Shown: positions 56,276 to 64,000 of the stretch, one piece after another
Numbering within the stretch: the stretch's first letter is position 1
Layout of the letters: each line of letters begins with the position of its first letter
Assembly (NCBI RefSeq): GCF_946479275.1
Contig: NZ_CAMLFE010000002.1
Coordinates: 348,482-412,481 of the forward strand
DNA length: 64,000 nucleotides
Direction: 5' to 3'
Source: an uncultured Bartonella sp.
GTDB taxonomy: Bacteria > Pseudomonadota > Alphaproteobacteria > Rhizobiales > Rhizobiaceae
The notes under the pieces: model-generated
Told to the model about the DNA's origin: nothing
Databases searched by the model: none
What the model saw: the letters and a program-made list of their open reading frames with translations, nothing else
Made by a program: the position numbers and the translations under genes

Positions 56276-58755
56276 TCTGATTCCTCTGATTGAAGCAACG
56301 CTGCGGATGAAGGGCGTTTAGCCGGAAAACGGCAAAAAACAGTTGTTCCTTTTGTATTCCCCGTTTCTATTTTTACACTGCCACCATGGAGCTCGACAAA
56401 GCTTTTGACAATCGAAAGGCCAAGCCCTGCTCCGGCGCGTGAACCATGATGGGCATGGGATGAAAACCGCTTGAAAACAGTATCAAGAATTTCTTCCGGA
56501 ATTCCCGCCCCGTCATCGTGAACAGAAAAGACAATGTCATTTCCGTCCTTTTTGGCAGAAAAGGTAATGACACTATTATCGGGAGCAAAATTGGCGGCAT
56601 TGCTCAACACGTTTACAAAAATCTGCCGTAGTCTTGCCTGATCTGCCGGAATCGTCGTGAGGCCGTTTTCTATTTTTTCTTCAATTTTTACCGGACGGGC
56701 ACCGAGACGCTCTTTCGTGCGTTCTGTTGCAAAAGTCATTGAACCGGCAATATCGACATCTTTGATATCAAGTTCCATAATGCCGGCATCAAGTTTAGCA
56801 AGGTCCAGAATATCATTGACGATATCAAGAAGCGCACCTGATTCAGAAGCGATGTGTTTAAGATATTCCTGCTGACGGGAATTGAGAGTGCCGAAAAGTC
56901 CGCTCTGCAAAATATCAGAAAAGCCGATAATGTTGGTAAGGGGCGTGCGCAATTCATAAGATACATGGCGAACAAATTCGCTGCGCAACGCATCGGCACT
57001 ACGCAATGCATCGTTCTTTTCTTGCAATGCACGGGTGATATTGACGGTATCTGTCACATTGACAAAGGTCATCATGGTCTGCGCATTTGGCAAAGGCACC
57101 AGAGCATAATCGAGAATAACGCCGTTTGTTAAATCCATACGTCCCGAAATAGCATCCCGATTTTCACTAAAACCGGTGATAAATGCACCAAATGTATCCC
57201 ATGCGTTACTCGTTGTCTTTTGCGCGCATTCGGCCTGAAGTTTTGAAATATGCGTTCCTTCAACTGTGAGTTCGGTGGGTAAAGACCATAATTTGGCTAG
57301 CGCCGGATTGGTAAGACGCACACGCCCGTCCGGACCAAACAAGGCAACGCCTTCTGAGAGATGGTCCAGCGTTTCACCTTGCATTTCAATGAGACTGTTA
57401 TAACGCCGTTCGAGATCGATTTTTTCAGTAAGATTTTCAAAAAGCCATGTCACGCCACCCTGCGGGTGCGGGCTTGCGAGAACCCTGAGTGTGCGACCAT
57501 CAGGCAAATTCCAGATTTGCTGGCTCGGTTCACCTGAACGATAAGCGGAAAAAAGTTCTTCTTTCCACCCCCTCCAATCCGGCTTTTCAGCAATGATGCC
57601 TTTCTCCCGCAAACGATCAAGAAGTAGGGTATGACTGGGTTCACTTTCAAGAAAAACCGTATCCAACGGCCAAAGCGTTGCAAAAGCCTGATTGGCAAAT
57701 TTCAGTTTTTGATCGGGACCAAAAATGGCTACCGCTGTTGAAATCTGGTCAAGTGTTTCGGAATGTCCGCGCGCCATGCGCTTCATCTCTTCCGACATTT
57801 CTTCCATGGCGCTAATATCGTGAGCAAAGGTCGCTACACCATCATCGGACGTCACTTGCGTGACTTCAAGGAGCCTCCGATCTCCTTCGACAATAGCATA
57901 GGCCGGTCCTTTGAAAAGCGGTTTACTTTCCAGAAGTTTCTGTCGTGTCGTTTCATTGAACAGTGAAACATCCTGTGCTTTCTCGGGGTCATAACCGCTG
58001 GCCTTCCGAAACGCCCGATTGGCATAAATAATTCTATTATCTTTATTGATAAGCCATACAGGCTCATCGAGTGCCTCGAGAAGAACATTGCGCATTGCAA
58101 GCATCGTCTTCGTGAAAGCCGCATCCTTCTCGATCTGAGCAAGCTCTTCCTGTTGGCCGGAAAGATCCTGAAAACGCAAAACTGCAGCAGTTCCGGCAAT
58201 GAGGCCGGTTGCTTCAATCAATGTTTTTTGCTTCGTTTTAAGATAAAGGCTGAACGGCTGTGCATCCTGCCGCAAATGGGTCAACGCATCATCCAGAACG
58301 CGCAATTCATTCTCATCAAGCCATTGGCCGAACCGTAATATATCTGCAGAATTGATACCTGCCTGATCAAGCGCAACCATACGGCCAATTATTTCGGGCA
58401 GAGCAACCGGCGTTTTCCAGATAACAGCGCATTGCCCGCTATGTTCAAGCAAGAGTTCATAATTATCGATTTCTTGCAGATAGTCGGTTTGAACGTTTTT
58501 CTCTTCGATCTGCTTTCTTGAAGAAGAACGATTGAAAATGCCAAGACAAACAATGAATGCCGCAACAATAACACCACCGAAAACGACTATTTGAAGGTTT
58601 AAACTGTCAAAATCTGAAAGTGCGTCAAGACCAGCAGCATGACTTGTAATAGACATTGCAGGAAAACAAAATAAAGCAGCCAGGACCGAGAAAATCCCCG
58701 ACAATAATTTGCTTTTATATCCACTTTTTGCCTGCAAAGTTGATTTCTCGATCAT
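56272..58755 (-). CDS. divL: DivL-like PAS-domain cell-cycle kinase with Tyr in place of the phospho-His
   Basis: 827 aa from ATG 58755. An N-terminal signal or TM and a second TM (LQIVVFGGVIVAAFIVCLGIF) precede three to four PAS repeats (about 115-580; examples FANQAFATLWPLD and LTNPALAKLWSLP). The dimerisation helix reads FVRHVSYELRTPLTNIIGFSDIL: the usual phospho-His of S-H-E-L-R-T-P is Tyr, the hallmark of Caulobacter DivL, which binds DivK and controls CckA. The HATPase motifs (NVLSNAANF, VHDDGAGIPEEI, GAGLGLSIVKSF) are complete. 132 bases downstream of ahcY, overlapping the tsaE fusion. Confidence 0.85.
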   Translation of the reverse strand: MIEKSTLQAKSGYKSKLLSGIFSVLAALFCFPAMSITSHAAGLDALSDFDSLNLQIVVFGGVIVAAFIVCLGIFNRSSSRKQIEEKNVQTDYLQEIDNYELLLEHSGQCAVIWKTPVALPEIIGRMVALDQAGINSADILRFGQWLDENELRVLDDALTHLRQDAQPFSLYLKTKQKTLIEATGLIAGTAAVLRFQDLSGQQEELAQIEKDAAFTKTMLAMRNVLLEALDEPVWLINKDNRIIYANRAFRKASGYDPEKAQDVSLFNETTRQKLLESKPLFKGPAYAIVEGDRRLLEVTQVTSDDGVATFAHDISAMEEMSEEMKRMARGHSETLDQISTAVAIFGPDQKLKFANQAFATLWPLDTVFLESEPSHTLLLDRLREKGIIAEKPDWRGWKEELFSAYRSGEPSQQIWNLPDGRTLRVLASPHPQGGVTWLFENLTEKIDLERRYNSLIEMQGETLDHLSEGVALFGPDGRVRLTNPALAKLWSLPTELTVEGTHISKLQAECAQKTTSNAWDTFGAFITGFSENRDAISGRMDLTNGVILDYALVPLPNAQTMMTFVNVTDTVNITRALQEKNDALRSADALRSEFVRHVSYELRTPLTNIIGFSDILQSGLFGTLNSRQQEYLKHIASESGALLDIVNDILDLAKLDAGIMELDIKDVDIAGSMTFATERTKERLGARPVKIEEKIENGLTTIPADQARLRQIFVNVLSNAANFAPDNSVITFSAKKDGNDIVFSVHDDGAGIPEEILDTVFKRFSSHAHHGSRAGAGLGLSIVKSFVELHGGSVKIETGNTKGTTVFCRFPAKRPSSAALLQSEESE

Positions 58756-58815
58756 AATTATCCGAATCAGGTTTAACCATACATGTCTATGCTTTTCAGG
58801 TGAAGTATCTTCAAA

Positions 58816-58847
58816 AAACAAAGGCCGGGCATTTTTACCCGACCTTT
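58816..58847 (-). terminator. Terminator after ahcY
   Basis: Stem AAAGG-CGGG / CCCG-CCTTT (58820-58829, 58838-58847) with one mismatch, followed on the minus strand by GTTTTTTG. It lies about 40 bases past ahcY and would separate ahcY from divL, at least partly. Confidence 0.82.
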
Positions 58848-58887
58848 AATAATGAATAAAGTTTCACTTCTTTCAGTAGTACCGAAT

Positions 58888-60285
58888 TTAGTAGCGATAC
58901 CTGTCAGGCTTGAACGGCCCATCAACCGATACACCGATATAGGCAGCCTGTTCTTCCGACAGTTTCGTGAGCTTAACACCAAGACGATCAAGATGCAGAC
59001 GAGCAACTTTCTCATCGAGATGTTTCGGCAGAACATAAACCTGATTTTTATAATTCTCGCCACGTGTGAACAATTCAATCTGGGCCAATGTCTGGTTGGT
59101 GAAAGACGCCGACATAACGAAAGAAGGATGCCCTGTTGCATTGCCAAGATTAAGCAAACGCCCTTCTGAAAGAAGGATAATGCGTTTACCATCCGGAAAT
59201 GTAATCATGTCGACTTGCGGCTTGATATTTGTCCATTTCAGGTTTTTCAGTGAAGCAACCTGAATTTCATTATCAAAATGCCCGATATTGCCGATAATGC
59301 ACATATCCTTGACGGCTCGCATATGCTCCAGGCGAACAATGTCACGGTTTCCTGTTGCGGTGATGATGATGTCGGCGGTCGGTGCTGCATCCTCGAGTGT
59401 TACAACTTCATAGCCATCCATGGCTGCCTGCAAGGCACAAATCGGGTCAACTTCGGTGACCTTTACGCGTGCACCGGCGCCCGAAAGCGAGGCAGCACAG
59501 CCTTTACCAACATCGCCATAGCCGCAAACAATGGCAACTTTACCAGCCATCATCACATCGGTACCACGGCGGATACCGTCAACCAGCGATTCTTTACAGC
59601 CATAACGGTTGTCGAATTTGGATTTTGTCACGCTGTCATTGACGTTGATTGCGGGGAACGGAAGCAACCCTTGTTCCTGCAAATGGTAAAGACGATGAAC
59701 ACCTGTCGTTGTCTCTTCGGTTACACCTTTGATGGCATCACGTTGACGGGTGAAGAAACCGGGCGTTTCTTTCATGCGTTTCTTGATTTGGGCAAAAAAG
59801 ATTGCCTCTTCTTCTGATTCCGGCTTTGAAAGAACATCTTCTCCATCTTCGGCGCGGGCACCGGTCAGGATATAAGCTGTTGCATCGCCGCCATCATCAA
59901 GAATCATATTTGAAGGCTTGCCGTCCGGCCATTGGAAAATGGCATCGGTATAGCTCCAATATTGTTCAAGCGTTTCGCCCTTGACCGCAAAAACCGGTGT
60001 ACCACCTGCAGCAATTGCTGCGGCAGCATGGTCCTGCGTTGAAAAAATATTGCATGAAGCCCAGCGCAAATCTGCACCGATCATTTTTAACGTTTCGATA
60101 AGAACGGCTGTCTGGATTGTCATGTGCAGCGAACCGGAAATGCGGGCGCCACGCAACGGTTGAGAGGAGCCGAATTCCTCACGGCAGGCCATTAGACCCG
60201 GCATTTCAGTTTCGGCAATATCGAGTTCTCTGCGACCGTAGTCGGCAAGGCCGATATCCTTGATAATATATTCTTTGGCAGCCAT
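58888..60285 (-). CDS. ahcY: Adenosylhomocysteinase
   Basis: 465-aa NAD-dependent enzyme that splits S-adenosylhomocysteine to adenosine and homocysteine, keeping methylation going. Visible: [30 protein letters not shown], the NAD-binding [30 protein letters not shown] and the C-terminal DRYRY. Full length including the insert usual in bacterial enzymes. ATG 60285 follows AAGGAGTGCATA. A 10-bp inverted repeat about 64 bases upstream may be its operator. Confidence 0.98.
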   Translation of the reverse strand: MAAKEYIIKDIGLADYGRRELDIAETEMPGLMACREEFGSSQPLRGARISGSLHMTIQTAVLIETLKMIGADLRWASCNIFSTQDHAAAAIAAGGTPVFAVKGETLEQYWSYTDAIFQWPDGKPSNMILDDGGDATAYILTGARAEDGEDVLSKPESEEEAIFFAQIKKRMKETPGFFTRQRDAIKGVTEETTTGVHRLYHLQEQGLLPFPAINVNDSVTKSKFDNRYGCKESLVDGIRRGTDVMMAGKVAIVCGYGDVGKGCAASLSGAGARVKVTEVDPICALQAAMDGYEVVTLEDAAPTADIIITATGNRDIVRLEHMRAVKDMCIIGNIGHFDNEIQVASLKNLKWTNIKPQVDMITFPDGKRIILLSEGRLLNLGNATGHPSFVMSASFTNQTLAQIELFTRGENYKNQVYVLPKHLDEKVARLHLDRLGVKLTKLSEEQAAYIGVSVDGPFKPDRYRY

Positions 60286-60646
60286 TATGCACTCCTTGAA
60301 GATTTTTAGCTTCCGGTGATTTAGCAGATGTCGAAACGCAGCGCAACCTGATATAAAGGATGCTTTATATCACCAAACCAAAAATAGCTGCTATAACTTA
60401 CAGTTCATTCAAATCAGTTTGAATAAATTACATATTTATAGAATAAGACCGATTTTTTAATTATTTTCATTTGAATTAATATAAAAATTCAATAATTTAT
60501 ATATATAATATTGTTTTTATGTTTTAAACATAAAAATTTTATTAAATTCTCGATTCTGTTATTGTAAATAATTATTTCATTTAATTTGCGATAAAATACC
60601 CACACTCCTAATAATTAATAATACTGATAACGGATATCGTTCCATT
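60286..60646. other. ahcY upstream region, A/T-rich
   Basis: 361 bases between ahcY and the FkbM gene remnant, both on the minus strand. The left part has the ahcY operator-like repeat; from about 60400 to 60620 it is strongly A/T-rich. No terminator with a clear T run was identified for the FkbM gene, and no RNA gene was seen. Confidence 0.45.
60349..60372. promoter_or_regulatory. Perfect 10-bp inverted repeat upstream of ahcY (candidate operator)
   Basis: TGATATAAAG/CTTTATATCA with a 4-base centre, 64 bases before the ahcY ATG. The palindrome looks like a dimeric repressor site. ArsR-type SahR/SamR regulators control SAM-cycle genes including ahcY in other proteobacteria, so a similar regulator is a reasonable guess; I cannot confirm the motif. 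Confidence 0.5.
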
Positions 60647-61600
60647 TTACTTTTTCTTAAAAAACAGGTTTTCACCTTTCGTCGGAAGTTCATCAAAGCG
60701 GTCGTTCAATACTTTGCGTACCATAGTTTCCGAATTCGGTTTGAAGCGATCATGTGTTTCGATGATGATCAAGCCAACTTTATCAATCCAACCTTCATAC
60801 TTTTTCTCGAAAAGCTCGTATTCGGCGCCCTCGATATCAACCTTCAAAATATCAACAAAATCCATATGATATTGTTTCATGATGTTAGGGATACTCACCG
60901 CTTTAACAGAAAGTGCCGACTTTCCGTTTGAAGCTTCGGTGCGATACCCCCAAGCACCAAGAGAAGCATGATTATCATCCTCTTCAACCGATGAAACTTC
61001 GCCATCAGTAGGCCAAATTGCAGCTTGCAAGAGCGCTATGGATTTCGGAAATTTATCAAGATTTTTTTTCATAATCGAGAAGTTGACAGCATCGGGTTCA
61101 ACCGCAACGATGCGGGCATCCGGAAATTTCTTTATGAAGAAAAGTGCGGAGAGGCCAATATTGCCCCCCCCCCAAATCAATAATTGCTTTTGCTGTCTCG
61201 GGAAGATTTAAACTGTCATATTCGTTATCCACGACTATCTGCTTGAACACACGAATATCCGAATCATCGATTCGAAGCGATAAATCTGTTCCTTAAAATC
61301 CATATTGAGTACAATATGTTGTGCACGTTCATCTTTAATAATATTTTTTATAATCTCTATTCCATCATCATTGATGACATATCCTTTCTTATTTACGTCA
61401 TTATCAAGAGATGTAATTTTATTGAATGTTTTATCCGGTTTTTGATTTTTATAATTCGTTTTGTTAATGTTTAGAAATTTATCCATATAATTTATGTGTA
61501 CTTCATATATTGTAATGAACATTATAGGAAACAATATAAATATTATTAAATATAATCTATTAAGTTTACGTATGTACGTCTTTATTAGACGTATTTTCAC
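60647..61600 (-). pseudogene. FkbM-family methyltransferase, frameshifted, with a 10-base homopolymer tract
   Basis: Two track ORFs are parts of one gene. 61235-61600 gives the N-terminus: a membrane anchor (LYLIIFILFPIMFITIYEV), a variable stalk, and VLNMDFK. The next piece is in another frame (GTDLSLRIDDSDIRVFKQ to AIIDLGGG), and 60647-61180 returns to the first frame (NIGLSALFFIKKFPDARIVAVEP, VDILKVDIEGAEYELF). The lesions are one missing base at TTTTAAGG (61291-61298) and one extra G in a run of ten (C-run 61164-61173), which lies in the SAM-binding glycine motif. Nine Gs plus one extra A upstream would restore a full FkbM protein. Confidence 0.8.
61164..61173. repeat. Homopolymer C10 (G10 on the coding strand)
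   Basis: Ten consecutive C on the plus strand inside the FkbM methyltransferase gene. It is the longest G/C homopolymer I noticed in the window. Such tracts change length during replication and are used for phase variation of surface genes in other bacteria. Confidence 0.9.
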
Positions 61601-62261
61601 CTATCAATCTATGATGAATACAATTATCGTCTGAAATCATGAAAAAACATTTCAAGTTAATTTAGAAAATGTTTTTCTCTACTTATATTTTTATACAAAA
61701 TTAGAATTTTTTAAAAAATATCTGAATTTTTATTATGATATATTATAAATATAAGTTATTTAAATGTAATAAAAATTTTATATGAAGAAGTTATCATTGC
61801 TATTAAGTTGTTATATTTTTATAAAACCGTGATTTAATAATATGTACTGTATATTGAAAGAATCAAAACACGTAAAAACCGGTAAATTCTCTCATCGACT
61901 TTAAAATATAAAAAAATCGGATATTTTTTAAAATTTTATCTAGCTTATCAGAACGAATTTAAATTGCTTATTTTAAATTTATTAGATATAATCTATAAAT
62001 ATTTTATCGTAATTTTATATACAAATATAAAAAATATTTATATTTAATAAATGAATAAAAAATCTGTTGATAATAATATTATCCTTTTATTCATAAATTG
62101 TGATCTTTATCTTATCCCTCCGCATTGGTTTTTCATAGATACCACATAAAACTTTATATATAAAGAGTATCCTTAAGCTTTTGATAAAAAAACATGAAAT
62201 GGCATCTTGCCAATTGTTAAAGCCAGATGACTTCGAGCAGTTTAAATTAATTTATTGAAAC
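61601..62261. other. Very AT-rich intergenic stretch in the polysaccharide locus
   Basis: 661 bases without a supported gene, made mostly of A and T between about 61620 and 62110. Both flanking genes run on the minus strand, so this holds the promoter of the FkbM gene and the 3' end of the glycosyltransferase unit. No hairpin terminator with a T run was clear. Composition suggests foreign origin. Confidence 0.5.
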
Positions 62262-63182
62262 CTAACCGGCTAAAAAGCCAGTACGTTGCAATGCATATCC
62301 CAAATCATACAACTCGCTCAGTCGCTGTTCAAAATTGGAGTCCGGCAATGAATTGAACATAGAAGCCCATGTTTGCATATCGGTCGGCAACTGCAAATCA
62401 CGCCATTCTTGATTCGTACCGTTGAAATCTATTTTCTGTCTCAAATATTCTTCAACTGCTCCTTGAGTTACCCCTTGCCAAAAAATACGTTTAGCCAACC
62501 ATTTTGGCGACAATTGTCCCTTTGAAATATGATGATCGACGACAGAAGTAGGAGAGAAAACTGCTTTCATTCCGTTATAACGGATGACATCAATTACCGC
62601 TCTATCCCCCGAAAGAAGAACAGACCCAATCCGCCCCAATTTTACCGGAAAACGACCTGCTTGATCCAGAGCACTCTTCCAAAATGCTATATTACCTAGG
62701 CAAAGCCACTCATTACTTTCAATTTCTTTAGTTTGACTGAACCAGTTCAAACATACTGAATAATTTCTGAGATAATGATCGCTAAGCCAATCAGGACGTG
62801 GTCCTTCCCAAATAGGCAATAGCTCTCCGCCAACTACTCCAACATCATTATGCCCGAACGGATGAAGAAGATTTTCAAGCCAACCAGGTCTGAAAGTTAC
62901 ATCGTCATCAACAAATATGGCAATATCGCGATCCATATGTTCCAAACCGGAATTGCGGGCATGAGACACCCCTACTACAGGCTGGAACAAATATTTCACA
63001 CCTTGGGGTTCATAGCCCAGACATATGTCCTTTGTGTCGTCTGTCGAATTATTGTCAACAACAAGAACCTCAACAAGCAGTTGTCTATAAATAGAAAAAA
63101 AGGAATCTAATGTACGCTTCAAACTTCTTGCACGATTGCATGTGCATATAATGATAGTCGCTTTCTTTTCTAAATCAGTCAT
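62262..63182 (-). CDS. Glycosyltransferase family 2
   Basis: 306-aa cytoplasmic or membrane-associated GT-A enzyme. N-terminal donor-binding start ATIIICTCNRARSLKRTLDSF, VLVVDNNSTDD, and the metal-binding AIFVDDDVTFRPGWLENL; GVVGGELLPIWEGPRPDWL follows. No TM helix. It would add a sugar to a surface glycan; donor and acceptor cannot be read. Its ATG lies inside the last codons of the upstream glycosyltransferase (8-base overlap), so they are translated together. Base composition is more A/T-rich than the housekeeping genes. Confidence 0.92.
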   Translation of the reverse strand: MTDLEKKATIIICTCNRARSLKRTLDSFFSIYRQLLVEVLVVDNNSTDDTKDICLGYEPQGVKYLFQPVVGVSHARNSGLEHMDRDIAIFVDDDVTFRPGWLENLLHPFGHNDVGVVGGELLPIWEGPRPDWLSDHYLRNYSVCLNWFSQTKEIESNEWLCLGNIAFWKSALDQAGRFPVKLGRIGSVLLSGDRAVIDVIRYNGMKAVFSPTSVVDHHISKGQLSPKWLAKRIFWQGVTQGAVEEYLRQKIDFNGTNQEWRDLQLPTDMQTWASMFNSLPDSNFEQRLSELYDLGYALQRTGFLAG

Positions 63183-64000
63183 GTGGACGTAACTTTCTCA
63201 AAAGCTTGCGTATAGTTCCTTCAAGCCGCATTATCGGTTTAAAAAATTTCCACGTAATTGTAGATTTTGCATTTTTATACTTGTAGTAGCCTTCTTCAAG
63301 TACTTTGTATGTCACTCCGATAGGAGACACAAGCTCATCCAAGTCATACGGGATGGGAACTTTATATTCATGTGGAATAACATTCTCCCCTTCACTTGCA
63401 ACACAATCTCCATCAGGGAATATGCGTATGTATCGTTCTTTGTAAATTGGTAGGCTTTCCGGTGATGTTATACGTTCTTTATGCCGTTTACCCGACAAAT
63501 AAGAACTCATATTACGCAAGCCATATCCGAATTCCAGATGTTGTTCTATTCCCCATTTTTTTCCGAATTCCAGCCACCCTTCCTGTCGATCCCTCAATCT
63601 TACATAAGTAGAATTACCCAAATGTTCATGATCGCAACAAAATTCCGGAGTATAAGCAACTTTCCAGTTACTGTTGTATTTCAAATTCAAGTAAAAATCT
63701 TCGTGTTCACCATTACATTTGAAGCGACTATCCCATTTATTATTATCTTCAAAAATATCTTTACGCATAACAGCGAAGTTCAAGCCTATGTCACATTGAT
63801 AGAAGGTGTGCCCGGGTGTTTCATATATTCGCGGTTTTAGATAAGAAATTGGAACAGAACAAAGTGCTTTTCTTTCTTTGTCAAGATACAAGAATTTTTC
63901 ATAATAACGTTTCTGAAAATATACTTCGCTACCCGATTTATGATGATCAATAACAGCACCCGTGACAATTCCGATTTCGGGATATTTTTTCAGCGCTTGA
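63175..64000 (-). CDS. Glycosyltransferase (GT2-like), partial at the window edge
   Basis: The frame stays open to the window end, so the true start lies beyond 64000; the track's start (TTG at 63891) is internal. 274 visible codons plus a stop. Seen: KYPEIGIVTGAVIDHHKSG, QCDIGLNFAVMRKDIFED, the acceptor or catalytic-loop motif FKCNGEHEDFYLNLKY and FCCDHEHLGNS, as in the C-terminal half of GT-A glycosyltransferases of the GalNAc-transferase-like type. The N-terminal donor site is outside. The C-terminus is basic (RLEGTIRKLLRKLRP), suggesting membrane contact. Overlaps the next gene by 8 bases. Confidence 0.8.
   Translation of the reverse strand, partial: QALKKYPEIGIVTGAVIDHHKSGSEVYFQKRYYEKFLYLDKERKALCSVPISYLKPRIYETPGHTFYQCDIGLNFAVMRKDIFEDNNKWDSRFKCNGEHEDFYLNLKYNSNWKVAYTPEFCCDHEHLGNSTYVRLRDRQEGWLEFGKKWGIEQHLEFGYGLRNMSSYLSGKRHKERITSPESLPIYKERYIRIFPDGDCVASEGENVIPHEYKVPIPYDLDELVSPIGVTYKVLEEGYYKYKNAKSTITWKFFKPIMRLEGTIRKLLRKLRPHD

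Overview
The window looks like a chromosomal segment of a Rhizobiales (Hyphomicrobiales) alphaproteobacterium, most likely a Bartonellaceae member close to the bee-gut Bartonella apis type. This is inferred from gene content: ChvG/ChvI beside pckA and a short HprK/EIIA/HPr set, AddAB, class I lysyl-tRNA synthetase, a DivL-type kinase with Tyr in place of His, an Hsp20-DUF1150 pair and DUF992. GC is moderate, with strikingly AT-rich gaps. No rRNA, tRNA, CRISPR array, insertion sequence or integrase was seen.

Layout. 1-9.1 kb: truncated glpD, then the rpmI-rplT-(kinase-like)-pheS-pheT translation operon, ada and nth, all on the minus strand. 9.1-9.9 kb: an Hsp20/DUF1150 operon with a sigma-32-like promoter and a ROSE-like RNA thermometer candidate. 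10-15 kb: an accessory block of three unrecognised polytopic membrane proteins and a secreted ClpP-fold (COG3904-like) protein. 15-20 kb: small envelope proteins (DUF992 with a His/Lys-repeat tail, a His-rich LTXXQ protein), an EamA transporter, a PH-like membrane protein and a lipoprotein transglycosylase. 20-22.7 kb: an autotransporter. 22.9-28.6 kb: rmuC, def-fmt-truA, ppk2 and an orphan solute-binding protein. 28.6-37 kb: a reductase, a TRIC/UPF0126 channel, the chvI-chvG-hprK-EIIA-HPr regulatory operon and divergent pckA. 37-47 kb: arfB, a BON-LysM protein, alkB, a copper chaperone pair, a stand-alone AsnC domain, a TerB-like protein, lysS, prfC and an XRE regulator. 47-60.3 kb: a long minus-strand operon ahcY, divL, tsaE-amgK fusion, murU, addB, addA, trxA. 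60.6-64 kb: a low-GC surface-polysaccharide locus with two glycosyltransferases and a frameshifted FkbM methyltransferase carrying a 10-base poly-C tract.

How the genes work together. Three themes stand out: translation and N-terminal processing (pheST, rplT/rpmI, def, fmt, truA, lysS, prfC, arfB); DNA repair (ada, nth, alkB, addAB, rmuC); and envelope sensing and remodelling (ChvIG linked to PTS-type HPr/EIIA/HprK, AmgK-MurU recycling, transglycosylase, autotransporter, polysaccharide genes). The best leads for something new are the poly-C FkbM gene, the 10-15 kb membrane block, the pseudoenzyme-like proteins (kinase-like protein before pheS, COG3904-like protein) and the structured intergenic repeat at 38.05-38.2 kb.
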